NCBI RefSeq assembly: GCF_019900845.1
Contig: NZ_CP074570.1
Span: 1 to 64,000, forward strand
Reading direction: 5' to 3'
DNA length: 64,000 nucleotides
Source of the DNA: Paraneptunicella aestuarii
GTDB lineage: Bacteria > Pseudomonadota > Gammaproteobacteria > Enterobacterales > Alteromonadaceae
Position 1 is the first letter of the stretch. Each line of letters starts with the position of its first letter. Shown piece after piece: positions 46,301 to 54,555 of the stretch. The translations under genes were made by a program, and so were the position numbers. Under the pieces are notes generated by a model. That model did no database searches. It had not been told where the DNA came from and saw nothing but the letters and a program-made list of their open reading frames with translations.

Positions 46301-47402
46301 TTTTATTGTTCGTGATGAGGGCATTGGATTTAGTGAAGAAGAAGCAAAACGTATAACGGATAGGTTTCTTCGACTGGATGCTGCCAAGGCGTTTGATGTT
46401 AAGGGAACGGGTCTTGGCCTCGCTATTGTAAGAGAGCTGGTGGAAATAAATGGCGGTAACTTAGACATAAAAAGCGAAGTTAATAAGGGAAGCTGCTTTA
46501 CTGTGTCATTACCTTTATCGAATAAGCTTGCGTCGCAAGGTTTGTTACTGAATTCAGATGAAGTGAATATTGAGGCGGTTAGCTATAGCCGTTCCGATTC
46601 AAACAGTGTTGAACTGCAACATTCAAAAGCTCTGCTCCTCATCATCGAAGACAATATCGATATGGCTGAATTCCTGTGTGAATCGTTTGCTGATGACTAT
46701 GAGTGTTTACATTGTGCGGATGGTACTCAGGGACTTATTGCTGCGAAGGAGAAGCAGCCAGATCTTATCTTGAGTGATGTCATGATGCCCGGCATCGATG
46801 GTTATCATGTTGCAAGAACATTGCGAGAACAGGAGGAAACCAGCCATATTCCCATCATTATGCTAACAGCCAAAGGCGATACGGATAGTCGAATTCAAGG
46901 TTGGCAGTCTATGGTTGACGATTATGTTGCCAAGCCTTTTGTGTTAAAGGAGCTGCGTTTAAGAATTCAAAATTTATTGGAAATTCGGCGTTTATTGAAA
47001 CAGAAACTGGCATCCAATATCGGTTCGTTGAAGTTTTTTGATGTGCCTGAATTTTCTTCTATGTCGAGTAAGGATCAACTTTTCCTCAAACGTTTTGAGC
47101 AGGTTATGGAAGAGCGTTATCAGGATTGTGAGTTTAAACGAGAAATGGCTGCGTCTTTGCTTGCCGTTTCTGAGCGGCAATTAAATCGAAAACTGGCGGC
47201 GTTATGTGATCACAATTTTGCTCAATATCTCAGGAAGTTCAGATTACGAAAGTCATTAGGTTTGGTGAATAAGGGACTGCTGGTAGCAGAGGTTAGTGAT
47301 AAGGTTGGATTTTCTAACGCTACCTATTTTTCATCTTGTTTTAAGGAAGAGTTTGGCGTCTCTTTCCGTGAGTTTGAGAATCTGAGGGAAAAGAACGGAT
47401 AA
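43308..47402 (+). CDS. Hybrid two-component sensor kinase/response regulator with AraC output
   Basis: A 1364-residue one-protein signalling system. It has a signal peptide (MLRMLFAFVFLVLSSSKSYS), then a large periplasmic beta-propeller region of repeated units such as GYLWLAHVGGVVKFD and GFIWVSTSHGLNRID up to about residue 660. A Y_Y_Y-type domain (FRYRLLGLNPDWV) and one membrane helix near residue 800 follow. HisKA has His858 in ANVSHDFKTPLTLI, and HATPase has NLVSNAIKYSP and GTGLGLAIV. The receiver has Asp1157 in SDVMMPGIDGY and the Lys of VAKPF. An AraC-type HTH ends the protein. This architecture is common in Bacteroidetes HTCS regulators. Divergent to the RiPP operon, it is a candidate regulator of it. 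Confidence 0.93.
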   Translation: MLRMLFAFVFLVLSSSKSYSYPLENNFRFSSFNHEWFNLPVGVNNVVKDKQGYLWLAHVGGVVKFDGFKIQSFKSIPGDHNSLTHDLVTDMGIDRQGFIWVSTSHGLNRIDPAKNKFTRYLIDPDSAGSLAGKTIKALRIRSDGKLWLVTSLGLVLFDPDHRSYQFIEQIIPELNEFEDAKWIDMDASENLWVATRDGVLFYFDLINNSFLKIPLVDVTENAVDSRIVEALEVVSEGKVWVGFQNNGVAIYDVRTQKVKRLKSDGTENSIISNRITSIFEDHWGQIWIGTDGEGVSVIRNEEILNIAPTGEDKSSIANVFINGFYQDNNGNIWIATYGAGIYLLRADFIRVGNISKASTDWKRMELGRIWGLSVDRSGKLWVGTDQHGALAFDFEGETINQYFHRGSDANSIGHNRVMDVLQTSNGNIWFSTNRGLSELNPGTGQMHRYFYETDNKLLYNIFSRLFEDSEGNLWVSVLGGGLLRRSPFGEFTHFAHSGLDGDISHNYVTSITEDDEKRVWIGTQNGLNLFNPETEKFQHYETDFTIWSLAYDPEYKKLVIGTSGGLVITDPYDPVFTFVSGTTGVSNPSVYCVLVDRGNYYAASGLALNKVNHQGDIVSTYYWYQGFQKGYNLNSCTKDNSGNLYFGGDDGISYFHPDKLVLSNSTPHATIQSLKAYESSTSGYTKLVNTADLMSLPHTFNDLKINFSGSFFEDIEGLRFRYRLLGLNPDWVVYASDSASELVGLGPEHFSIYSNLSPGLYQFDVQYFHSNGGESDVVSLKFQILPPWWRTPVAYVGYVLVAFFLIWMVINWRTRSLLRTQVKLESIVRSRTEELQTLANKATLLAKQKDHLFANVSHDFKTPLTLILSPIEQLIEKDTSSERVKQYNLIRNNALNLQELIDQVLELSRIDSQESLKWSKVKVQEVIKEVVFAFKEHAARKDILLRYEFVNDCSTIYLGVFEGSLYRILFNLVSNAIKYSPANSQVDMMIEARAEDVVFIVRDEGIGFSEEEAKRITDRFLRLDAAKAFDVKGTGLGLAIVRELVEINGGNLDIKSEVNKGSCFTVSLPLSNKLASQGLLLNSDEVNIEAVSYSRSDSNSVELQHSKALLLIIEDNIDMAEFLCESFADDYECLHCADGTQGLIAAKEKQPDLILSDVMMPGIDGYHVARTLREQEETSHIPIIMLTAKGDTDSRIQGWQSMVDDYVAKPFVLKELRLRIQNLLEIRRLLKQKLASNIGSLKFFDVPEFSSMSSKDQLFLKRFEQVMEERYQDCEFKREMAASLLAVSERQLNRKLAALCDHNFAQYLRKFRLRKSLGLVNKGLLVAEVSDKVGFSNATYFSSCFKEEFGVSFREFENLREKNG

Positions 47403-47526
47403 AACCAAGTATTTAAAAAATTATTTTTCTTATAAATGATATTGTTAAGTAAATGGTAGTACCAGTTGGGAAAGTCTTCTGTTACTTTAAGCGCAACCTG
47501 TAAAACAAGCGCTTTCTGAGGTCGTT

Positions 47527-48750
47527 ATGCCTTTTTCCCTACAAGTCATTTTTTATCGAATTTTGATGGCATTGCTTAGGCTGGTCATTATCTTTATTCC
47601 AACACCCAAGCCGACTATCTATTCTGGTTCCGGCTCTGCCAAAAAAATGTGCGCCACTATTGGGCATTTTGGTGCGAATAAGCTGCTGATTGTTACTGAT
47701 GAGATGCTGGTAAAGTTGGGTCTTATTCAAGGCATTACTGATGAATTGGATTCTCTGGGAATTGAATACACGATTTTCGCTGAAGTAACACCAGATCCAA
47801 CCTACGATGTGGTTGAGAAAGGCGTTCGCGTTGCTATTGAGCACAAATCAGAAGGCATCTTGGCTATCGGTGGAGGCTCTTCATTAGACGCTGCAAAGGT
47901 CATTGCTGCCAAGCTGACCAACCCTAAACCTATCAGTAAACTAACAGGCATTTTGAAAGTAAAAGCGCCTTGTTTGCCTTTGTTTGTTGTGCCAACAACG
48001 GCAGGAACAGGTTCTGAAACGACGATTGCGGCGGTTGTGTCGGATCCTGTAACCAATCAGAAAACCCCGGTCATTGATCCTAAATTAGTACCAATTGCTG
48101 CAGCTCTTGATCCTTCATTGATGTTGGGGTTACCTCCAGCCATTACAGCAGCAACTGGAATGGATGCATTAACCCACGCGGTTGAATCTTATATCTCCAT
48201 GCATGCTTCGCCAGAAACAGACAACTATGCATTGGCTGCGGTCAAAATGATCATGAAGAATTTGCCGATTTGTTATGAGAATGGGCAAGATGAACAAGCC
48301 AGAGAAGCGATGGCTTTAGCATCTTTTTATGCTGGTGCCGCTTTTACCAAAGCGAATTTGGGTTATGTTCACGCCATTGCTCATCAATATGGCGCGTTTT
48401 ATCACACACCTCATGGCTTGGCGAACGCCATCGTATTGCCTTATATTTTGGAATATTCAGTACCCGCAGCGAAAGAGCGTTTAGCGGAATTAGCCGTGGC
48501 CATTGGTGTGGGTGAGAAAAGCGAAGGTGCTCAAGTGTTAGCTGAAAAGTTCGTTACAGCAGTGAAAAAGCTGAATGAGCAGATTGGCATTCCTGCGACT
48601 TTGGATGCCTTAAAAGCTGAAGATATTCCCAAAATTGCGACAGGCGCTTTGAAAGAAGCTCACTATTTATATCCTGTGCCTCGTTACATGGATAGCCAAC
48701 AGTGCGAGGAGATTATTCACAAGATGGTATCCAGGATCGTATCTGCGTAG
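47527..48750 (+). CDS. Iron-containing alcohol dehydrogenase
   Basis: A 407-residue group III (Fe-ADH) NAD(P)-dependent dehydrogenase. It has the nucleotide-binding GGGSSLDAAKVIA, VPTTAGTGSETT, the first metal-binding region GMDALTHAVESYIS (Asp, His) and HAIAHQYGAFYHTPHGLANA with further His ligands. The N-terminus has an extra hydrophobic stretch of about 25 residues before the usual PKPTIYSGSG start, which may anchor it or be a mis-set start. The substrate cannot be told from sequence. Confidence 0.93.
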   Translation: MPFSLQVIFYRILMALLRLVIIFIPTPKPTIYSGSGSAKKMCATIGHFGANKLLIVTDEMLVKLGLIQGITDELDSLGIEYTIFAEVTPDPTYDVVEKGVRVAIEHKSEGILAIGGGSSLDAAKVIAAKLTNPKPISKLTGILKVKAPCLPLFVVPTTAGTGSETTIAAVVSDPVTNQKTPVIDPKLVPIAAALDPSLMLGLPPAITAATGMDALTHAVESYISMHASPETDNYALAAVKMIMKNLPICYENGQDEQAREAMALASFYAGAAFTKANLGYVHAIAHQYGAFYHTPHGLANAIVLPYILEYSVPAAKERLAELAVAIGVGEKSEGAQVLAEKFVTAVKKLNEQIGIPATLDALKAEDIPKIATGALKEAHYLYPVPRYMDSQQCEEIIHKMVSRIVSA

Positions 48751-48768
48751 CCTCATATCGGTGACTGG

Positions 48769-48954
48769 TTATGTGCTGTGAGTAGACATAACCAGTTGCA
48801 TCAATAATTGCCGTAACTGACGTTTGCTGGCATTGTCGGGGCAATGCACATCTTCAACATAAAGCGCCTTGCTGTTTAATAAGTGCTTGAGTGCTTCAAC
48901 GTGAATATTCAGTGAAATAAAGTTGTCTTTGTTTTGAGTGGAAAAGGCTCGCAT
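48769..48954 (-). CDS. Small hypothetical protein, 61 residues
   Basis: I do not recognise it. ATG 48954 is preferred to an upstream TTG because GGAG stands six bases before it. The peptide begins MRAFSTQNKDNFISLNIHVE and ends in a basic helical tail with LRQLLMQLVM. It lies 38 bases after the 156-residue gene and probably forms an operon with it behind a Fur-like site. No signal peptide or membrane segment. Confidence 0.6.
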   Translation of the reverse strand: MRAFSTQNKDNFISLNIHVEALKHLLNSKALYVEDVHCPDNASKRQLRQLLMQLVMSTHST

Positions 48955-48992
48955 AGTGTTCTCCAACGGGTTTCTTCATTAAGTGATAGGTC

Positions 48993-49463
48993 TTAATGTA
49001 ATTGCATTGAATGTTGCTGATGAGGATTATGGCGGTAATTGCGTTGCATCATTTCAATGAAGAATTGGGCTCCGTTTTCCAAGGTGTGAATACAGTCTTG
49101 CAAACTGGCTGGCAAAGCTCGCTGGGAGGCAATTTCTGCGGCTAGTGTTTTTAACCAGGTTTTGCTGTTTTGCAATGTATTTACTGCATTTTCATATTGT
49201 TTTAATCGGTATTGAGTGTCGGCCACAATAACCGACAGAGCGGTGTAAAGCAGGCTGTATTTACTGTAGCGATGGTGCTCCAGATCCATCAATATTTCGG
49301 TTATTTCCAGCGCGCAGCCCAAATGTGACAGGGCTTCTTCCCAACGATGTTGAAAGCGCAGTTGTTCGCCTTGTTCTTTTGCACCCTGAATGTGATTAAT
49401 TGCTTCCTTGGGGTGAAGGTAAACCCATTTTCTGTGAACTGGGCAGAGAAATTGTTGTTGCAT
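48993..49463 (-). CDS. Helical hypothetical protein, possibly TPR-like
   Basis: The 156-residue product starts MQQQFLCPVHRKWVYLHPKE at ATG 49463 (GAG upstream). A longer start at 49481 lacks a ribosome-binding site. The protein is all-helical with paired helices (FQHRWEEALSHLGCALEITE, TQYRLKQYENAVNTLQNSK) that resemble tetratricopeptide units. An N-terminal Cys-Pro-x-His is noted. A Fur-box-like sequence lies about 45 bases upstream, so iron regulation is likely. Function unknown. Confidence 0.65.
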   Translation of the reverse strand: MQQQFLCPVHRKWVYLHPKEAINHIQGAKEQGEQLRFQHRWEEALSHLGCALEITEILMDLEHHRYSKYSLLYTALSVIVADTQYRLKQYENAVNTLQNSKTWLKTLAAEIASQRALPASLQDCIHTLENGAQFFIEMMQRNYRHNPHQQHSMQLH

Positions 49464-49508
49464 AATTGTTCTCAAATTCATTGATAGATGATTTTATTAA
49501 CTTAATGC

Positions 49509-49529
49509 AAATGAGAATGATTATCAATA
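49509..49529. promoter_or_regulatory. Fur-box-like operator
   Basis: AAATGAGAATGATTATCAAT fits the classic NATGAGAATNATTNTCA form of gammaproteobacterial Fur sites. It lies between the - strand hypothetical genes and the + strand EVE gene, so iron could repress either side; the - strand genes are nearer. Confidence 0.7.
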
Positions 49530-49631
49530 AGTGATTTGGAGAATGTTTCTGTTGTCGGTTCGTGACACGAGCAAGCTTCGTCATTAACCTATGCTAATCT
49601 GAGCTGAGCATTGCCATAGATGGAGAAAAAT

Positions 49632-50102
49632 ATGCAATATTGGTTATTCAAAACAGAGCCTGATGCATTCAGCATTGATGATTTGGCTGCTATGCCTGAG
49701 CAAACTGAGCATTGGGATGGCATCCGTAATTACCAGGCGCGTAACTTTCTGCGTGATCAGGTGAAGCTGGGCGATCAGGTGTTTATTTACCATTCCAGCT
49801 GTACAGATGTGGGTATTGTAGGGTTAGCCAAGGTTGTTAAAGAAGGATACCCGGATCATTCACAATTTAATCCTGAATCTAAATATTATGATCCTAAATC
49901 AAACCCTGATAATCCGCGTTGGTATATGGTGGATGTAAAATTGCAGCAAAAGTTTGCTAAATTGTTGCCATTGTCGGCGATCAAGTCAGATCCTGAAATA
50001 ACCGAGTTAGGTTTGGTGAAGAAAGGGCATCGCCTTTCGATCATGCCTGTAAATGAACAAGAAGCCATTCGACTTCTTGCTCGGCTCACAAATCAGGCTT
50101 AA
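49632..50102 (+). CDS. EVE-domain protein
   Basis: The 156-residue protein starts MQYWLFKTEPDAFSIDDL at ATG 49632 with GGAG six bases upstream. The longer ATG 49620 is itself inside that site. It is a single EVE domain (PUA-like fold, Thy28 family) with HWDGIRNYQARNFLRD, GDQVFIYHSS and RWYMVDVKL. The fold can read modified bases in RNA or DNA. The 3' end overlaps the next gene, on the opposite strand, by four bases. Confidence 0.93.
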   Translation: MQYWLFKTEPDAFSIDDLAAMPEQTEHWDGIRNYQARNFLRDQVKLGDQVFIYHSSCTDVGIVGLAKVVKEGYPDHSQFNPESKYYDPKSNPDNPRWYMVDVKLQQKFAKLLPLSAIKSDPEITELGLVKKGHRLSIMPVNEQEAIRLLARLTNQA

Positions 50103-50632
50103 GACTGAGGCTGTGGACTATCGGATTTTTTATCTGGTGAACCACCAGAGGCGCTTCCTGGGGCATTGATGTGTTTAATGATATTGCTACATGCATTAAC
50201 AAAGCTATTAATGTCATTTCTGCTCCAAGGCAACTTCACTTCGTTGGGTAAGGAGGCTACGTATTCACAAATCTTATCGAAGCCTGGGTCGGAGTTAGCG
50301 AAACTCTTTTTGGTTGCTTCCGCTACCGACATTCCAAATTCTGAGCAGAGCATGACAACGCGTTCGAACCTGGAAAATAGTGCTTTGGCGCAATTGTAGT
50401 TATCGCCATCAATAAGTTTTCTTTTCTGTGCAGCGTCCAATTTTTCCAGTAGCGTTTTTTGGATCTCTAAAGCTAATACATCAACCGACATCAATGCTTG
50501 TTTAGCTTGTGAACCTGCTATTTTGGCCTGATGCATGGTTTGTTTTAGCTCACGTTCAATGGCTTGAGCTCGAACGAAGAAGTAGATCAGTATCAAAATC
50601 AAGAAACCAATAACAGATAGGGCGATAATCAT
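50099..50632 (-). CDS. Hypothetical membrane-anchored coiled-coil protein
   Basis: 177 residues with one N-terminal membrane helix (MIIALSVIGFLILILIYFFV) followed by a charged helical region (QAIERELKQTMHQAKIAGSQ) that may form a coiled coil, a cytoplasmic-looking domain and a low-complexity Ser/Pro/Lys tail. I find no known motif. The gene stands alone between the EVE gene and the DUF885 peptidase. Confidence 0.65.
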   Translation of the reverse strand: MIIALSVIGFLILILIYFFVRAQAIERELKQTMHQAKIAGSQAKQALMSVDVLALEIQKTLLEKLDAAQKRKLIDGDNYNCAKALFSRFERVVMLCSEFGMSVAEATKKSFANSDPGFDKICEYVASLPNEVKLPWSRNDINSFVNACSNIIKHINAPGSASGGSPDKKSDSPQPQS

Positions 50633-50761
50633 GGAGATACTCTAATCAATAAAAAAGAAGCGCTAGTTTACTTGAAAGAAAGTCTAACTCAAGGCAAAAG
50701 CATAGGTTGTTTTATTGACCTAAAGTTCTTGTTAGGATTCGGTAACTGTATAAGTAACAGA

Positions 50762-50798
50762 CCTTCAAATACTCACCGATAAAACGAGTATTTGAAGG
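50762..50798. terminator. 13-bp perfect hairpin downstream of the DUF885 gene
   Basis: CCTTCAAATACTC...GAGTATTTGAAGG with an 11-base loop, 18 bases past the stop of the - strand peptidase gene. The stem is AT-rich and no long T run follows, so it could be a weak terminator or a 3' end stabiliser. Confidence 0.5.
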
Positions 50799-50815
50799 AT
50801 AAATAATCATTTCAA

Positions 50816-52558
50816 TTATTTGTTTTTCTGAATATACAAATTAATGTTTTCTTCCAGGATGGAAAGTGGAATAGCCCCATGTTCCAGTACGGCCTTATGA
50901 AATTCCCTGACATCAAACTTGTCACCCAGTTCTTGTTCCGCCTGCTTACGTAATTTCTTAATGGTGAGTTCACCAATCTTATAAGACAATGCTTGAGCCG
51001 GCCAGCTAATGTAACGGTCGATTTCGCTAATAATGTTCAGTTTTGAAAGAGCGGTATTCTCCAGCATAAAGTCAATGGCACGTTGGCGGCTCCAACCTTG
51101 GCTATGCATACCGGTATCAACCACTAATCGAGCTGCACGCCACATTTCATAACTTAAGCGACCGAATTCATCATAAGGCGTTTCGTAGAAGTTAATCTCT
51201 TTACCCAAATATTCGGAATACAGTCCCCAGCCTTCCCCAAAAGCAGAAATGTAGCCAAAACGACGTACTGGAGGCAGTTCTTCCAATTCCATAGCTAAAG
51301 CAATTTGTAGGTGATGACCTGGAACCGCTTCATGCAGTGTTAATGCGGGTAGAGCGTACAGAGGGCGCTCATTTAACGCATAAGTGTTAACCCAGTAATA
51401 TCCTGGTTCGCTGTCATTGTTGGGCTGAATGTAACGTCCGGTGGTGTATTTCGGTGCAATGCTGGCGGGTACGGGCTCGACGCCATAAGGTGTTCTGGGT
51501 AAATGAGAAAAGAGCTTTGGCAGTTTGCTATCAATCTTTTTCGATAGGTATGCTGCATAGCGCATTAATTCTTGCTCTGACTTGGCGTAAAACTGTGGAT
51601 CGGTACGTAAGAAGTGGATAAAAGCTTTTAGGTCTCCATCAAATTTAACGTCTTCAATTACCTTCTGCATTTCACCGCGAATGCGTTTAACTTCCTGTAA
51701 TCCAAGCTGATGGATTTCTTCCGCCGTCATTTTGGTGGTTGTGTAATGTGAAACCCTGTTTTGATAATAGGCTTTACCGTTTTTCCATGCATGAGCCGAA
51801 ATGTCGGTTTTAGCCTTTGGGATATATTCTTCTAATAGGAATGTATGCAGGGTTTGATAAGAAGGGAACACTTTGTTCTGGATAATGTCCCTGGCTTTGT
51901 CTTGCAGCGCTTTTTGTTGTTCCGATGATAATTTGGCATTAGAAAATTGAGTAAACGGACGATAGTAACCGCTTTTTTCTGGTTCCATTTGATAAAAATT
52001 GGCAACGGTTTCTGGTAAGCCATCCAAAATCGCTTTAGGTTGTGTCATTCCTGTCGCTATACCCTTTTTCAGCCAATGTATCTGTTGCTCAAAATATTCT
52101 GGAAATTGAGATAGGCGGGATAAATAGTCCTGATAGTCTTTTTCTGTTTTGAACTGATGAATGCTTGGCAGAAAGGATAAGCTGCTAAAAAAACCCGATT
52201 CTGAGGTAAATGGCAGCATGTTTCCGCCAATCTCGTATTCATCAATGTAATCAAGCAAGTAATATTCTTGTACCTGGTAGTTAATCTGCTCGGTACGGCT
52301 TAGAGCTTTAAAATCGATGCGGTGAAGGCGTTCTAAAAATACTTTGAATTGTTTGTTATAGGATTCCAAGGTTTCTTCAGATGCATCTGGCAGTTTGTTA
52401 TTTGATGCTTCAAATCCTCGAATCGTGGCCTCTATAGGATGAACTACCTGCATTTCATATTGATAAATTTCGTCCAATAATTCAGATAACTCTTGTGCCG
52501 GTGTGGCGTAGGCTGGAAGCGTTAAGATAGCAAATATACAAAGCAAAAGCTGTTTCAT
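50816..52558 (-). CDS. Exported DUF885-family zinc metallopeptidase
   Basis: The 580-residue precursor has a signal peptide (MKQLLLCIFAILTLPAYA). The DUF885 catalytic signature is present: LHEAVPGHHLQIALA (HExxxGHH-type zinc site) and GEGWGLYSEYLG, with the C-terminal RYISWPAQALSYKIGE. Family members act on peptides as carboxypeptidases. The substrate is unknown; the signal peptide places it in the periplasm. Confidence 0.9.
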   Translation of the reverse strand: MKQLLLCIFAILTLPAYATPAQELSELLDEIYQYEMQVVHPIEATIRGFEASNNKLPDASEETLESYNKQFKVFLERLHRIDFKALSRTEQINYQVQEYYLLDYIDEYEIGGNMLPFTSESGFFSSLSFLPSIHQFKTEKDYQDYLSRLSQFPEYFEQQIHWLKKGIATGMTQPKAILDGLPETVANFYQMEPEKSGYYRPFTQFSNAKLSSEQQKALQDKARDIIQNKVFPSYQTLHTFLLEEYIPKAKTDISAHAWKNGKAYYQNRVSHYTTTKMTAEEIHQLGLQEVKRIRGEMQKVIEDVKFDGDLKAFIHFLRTDPQFYAKSEQELMRYAAYLSKKIDSKLPKLFSHLPRTPYGVEPVPASIAPKYTTGRYIQPNNDSEPGYYWVNTYALNERPLYALPALTLHEAVPGHHLQIALAMELEELPPVRRFGYISAFGEGWGLYSEYLGKEINFYETPYDEFGRLSYEMWRAARLVVDTGMHSQGWSRQRAIDFMLENTALSKLNIISEIDRYISWPAQALSYKIGELTIKKLRKQAEQELGDKFDVREFHKAVLEHGAIPLSILEENINLYIQKNK

Positions 52559-52699
52559 AGGGTTTCATTACTCAGTCATTAGATCTGGGTAATCATAACT
52601 CTCTGATTTATATATGGCTATCTTGTCTGCTATGAAAATCGGGAAGCCGTCTTTACAGTCGCGTCCATGCGACACTGGGATTTTAAAGCAAGGTGCGTT

Positions 52700-53026
52700 C
52701 TAATTCTTGGGTGTATAGATTGGGCGAGGGAACTGCGTCACTTTGTCATTGAGTTCAGTGATCTTGGCGGTGCCTTGTTTTTTCACTTCGTCGATTTTCA
52801 ATACACTGTGTAGGGGAATGAATGTTCGGTTTACGTCTGCGAACTCAGACTTAAGCTTTTCGTGACTGGGGTCGAGCACTATCGCTGTATGTGTATCCCA
52901 GACAAAGTCTGCGATTTCTATAAAACCAAAGAGGTTACTTTGCGACACTTCATGAACATACAACTCATAGTGTTCACCGTTGTTCATGAACTCAATACGA
53001 TATAACGGTTTTTTCGACGCACTCAT
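52700..53026 (-). CDS. DUF1820 family protein
   Basis: The 108-residue protein fits the DUF1820 family of gammaproteobacteria: LYRIEFMNNGEHYELYVHEV, NLFGFIEIADFVW, VLDPSHEKLKSEF, TFIPLHSVLKIDEV. Its function is not known. No signal peptide. Confidence 0.88.
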   Translation of the reverse strand: MSASKKPLYRIEFMNNGEHYELYVHEVSQSNLFGFIEIADFVWDTHTAIVLDPSHEKLKSEFADVNRTFIPLHSVLKIDEVKKQGTAKITELNDKVTQFPRPIYTPKN

Positions 53027-53146
53027 TGTTGATTTACCTGCCTAACAAAAGTTAGAAGCGACTTGTTGATATTGAAATTCAGGGCCGCATTTTAGCGACC
53101 AATGACTGTTTCGCCAAGTCTTTCAATGGCGCATTTATTGTCGTTT

Positions 53147-53854
53147 TTATCGAGAGAATAACTTGCCCAAAAGCCCGCTTTTTTCGGGTTTATTTGCTTG
53201 GATCGCTAATTGCCAGATATCTTTTAGCATGTCTCGTGATGTGGATGGAAAATCCGGTGTAATCACATGCATGCTGGAAGACTGTAATACTTTGGCAATA
53301 GGTTCAAGTGGATGGGATACCTGCCATAATCCTAACAGGGTTGCGTAGCTACGCATTAGTAAAGGGGCAATCTGGGAGTGCGTTAGCAACTTGGTGTTAT
53401 CTCCCAGTGAATGGCTGACTTTGTTGATCTCCAGTCCTAAATGATTCTTGTGATGTAGCAGGATTTTACTATCGACATTCGGTTCAATCACACTGCTACT
53501 CATGCAGGCAAGCTGCAAAAAAATAGGGTTGTCTTGCATGTAAGTGCAGGCTTTATCCAGCAAGCCGAACAATGCAATGGTATCCAGATTTTGCGGTTTA
53601 TTACCCTGCTTTTTGATATCGAAGATGCTTAGCCATTCCAGAAAATGTGTTTCAATAATTGCCAGAAAGATCTCTTCTTTGCTTTTGAAGTACAAATACA
53701 GCGCACCTTTACTGATATCACAATAGCTACTGATTTGGCTGGTGGTGGGAAGTGAGGTTGGGTTAGCCTTGAATAGTGTAGCTGCTGCTTCAAGAATGCC
53801 GTGGCGTCTAGCTTCTTTTGCTTTGGCGTTACGTGCTCGTTTGAATTCTGCCAT
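53147..53854 (-). CDS. TetR/AcrR-family regulator (downstream of pair)
   Basis: 235 residues. The N-terminal HTH reads GILEAAATLFKANP then ISSYCDISKGALYLYFKSKE, the TetR DNA-binding pattern. The C-terminal ligand domain is not diagnostic. It begins one base after the stop of the second TetR gene, so both are one transcription unit. The target is unknown. Confidence 0.9.
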   Translation of the reverse strand: MAEFKRARNAKAKEARRHGILEAAATLFKANPTSLPTTSQISSYCDISKGALYLYFKSKEEIFLAIIETHFLEWLSIFDIKKQGNKPQNLDTIALFGLLDKACTYMQDNPIFLQLACMSSSVIEPNVDSKILLHHKNHLGLEINKVSHSLGDNTKLLTHSQIAPLLMRSYATLLGLWQVSHPLEPIAKVLQSSSMHVITPDFPSTSRDMLKDIWQLAIQANKPEKSGLLGKLFSR

Positions 53855-53855
53855 G

Positions 53856-54425
53856 TTATGCTGCCAAAGGATCCAGTAAAGAGTTAACGGCCAAATCCAG
53901 TTCGTCTGTGTGACCGGCTAAAATAGCGGTTACAGCGAATCCCTGAATGTAGTTGCACAACTGCAATGCGCTTGCTTCAATATTGATAGTGTTTTTCACT
54001 TGCCCTTGCTCCACGGCTTTTTCAAGACAGCCAATAAACCCTATTTCCAACCTATCCAGGTGATGCCTGCCAATCTCTCTAATTTTTTCGTCATCGAAGC
54101 CTAATTCTGTAATGCAGTTCACCAGTAAACAACCCCGGCCTTTAACTATTTCAATATATTCTTTGAAAAATTGGTAAATGGAAGGCAGTCCATGGTTGGC
54201 TTCAAGATGAGAAAAAATGGGATTGAGTTGAGTGCTTTGATAGTGGTCTAGCACTTTATATAAAAACGATTGCTTACTACCAAACTCCATATAAAAACCG
54301 CGTCGGTTGAAGTCGGTTCGAGCAATGATTTCATCCATGACCGCACCATTATATCCATGCTCCAGAAAAATCTGGATGGCGTCAGACAATACATCTTCTA
54401 CGTTATATTGGGCTTTTCTGGCCAT
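53856..54425 (-). CDS. TetR/AcrR-family regulator (upstream of pair)
   Basis: With start ATG 54425 (GGGA upstream) the protein has 189 residues and begins MARKAQYNVEDVLSDAIQIF; the HTH ends NRRGFYMEFGSKQSFLYKVL. The C-terminal part (KGRGCLLVNCITELGFDDE) matches the TetR_C subgroup seen in AcrR-like repressors of redox or solvent response. Divergent from the M28 peptidase gene with a 130-base gap, so it may control that gene or its own pair. Confidence 0.9.
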   Translation of the reverse strand: MARKAQYNVEDVLSDAIQIFLEHGYNGAVMDEIIARTDFNRRGFYMEFGSKQSFLYKVLDHYQSTQLNPIFSHLEANHGLPSIYQFFKEYIEIVKGRGCLLVNCITELGFDDEKIREIGRHHLDRLEIGFIGCLEKAVEQGQVKNTINIEASALQLCNYIQGFAVTAILAGHTDELDLAVNSLLDPLAA

Positions 54426-54555
54426 AATAATTCCCGAAGAATAGCTATTCTTTGAGCATAATGAATAAATACTCTCAGTCAAGCTGGAAAATTAACCTTG
54501 TATCGCATAGTGTTGCTCCACCTAAGACACGCCCTAACACTTGAGAGATTTTATT

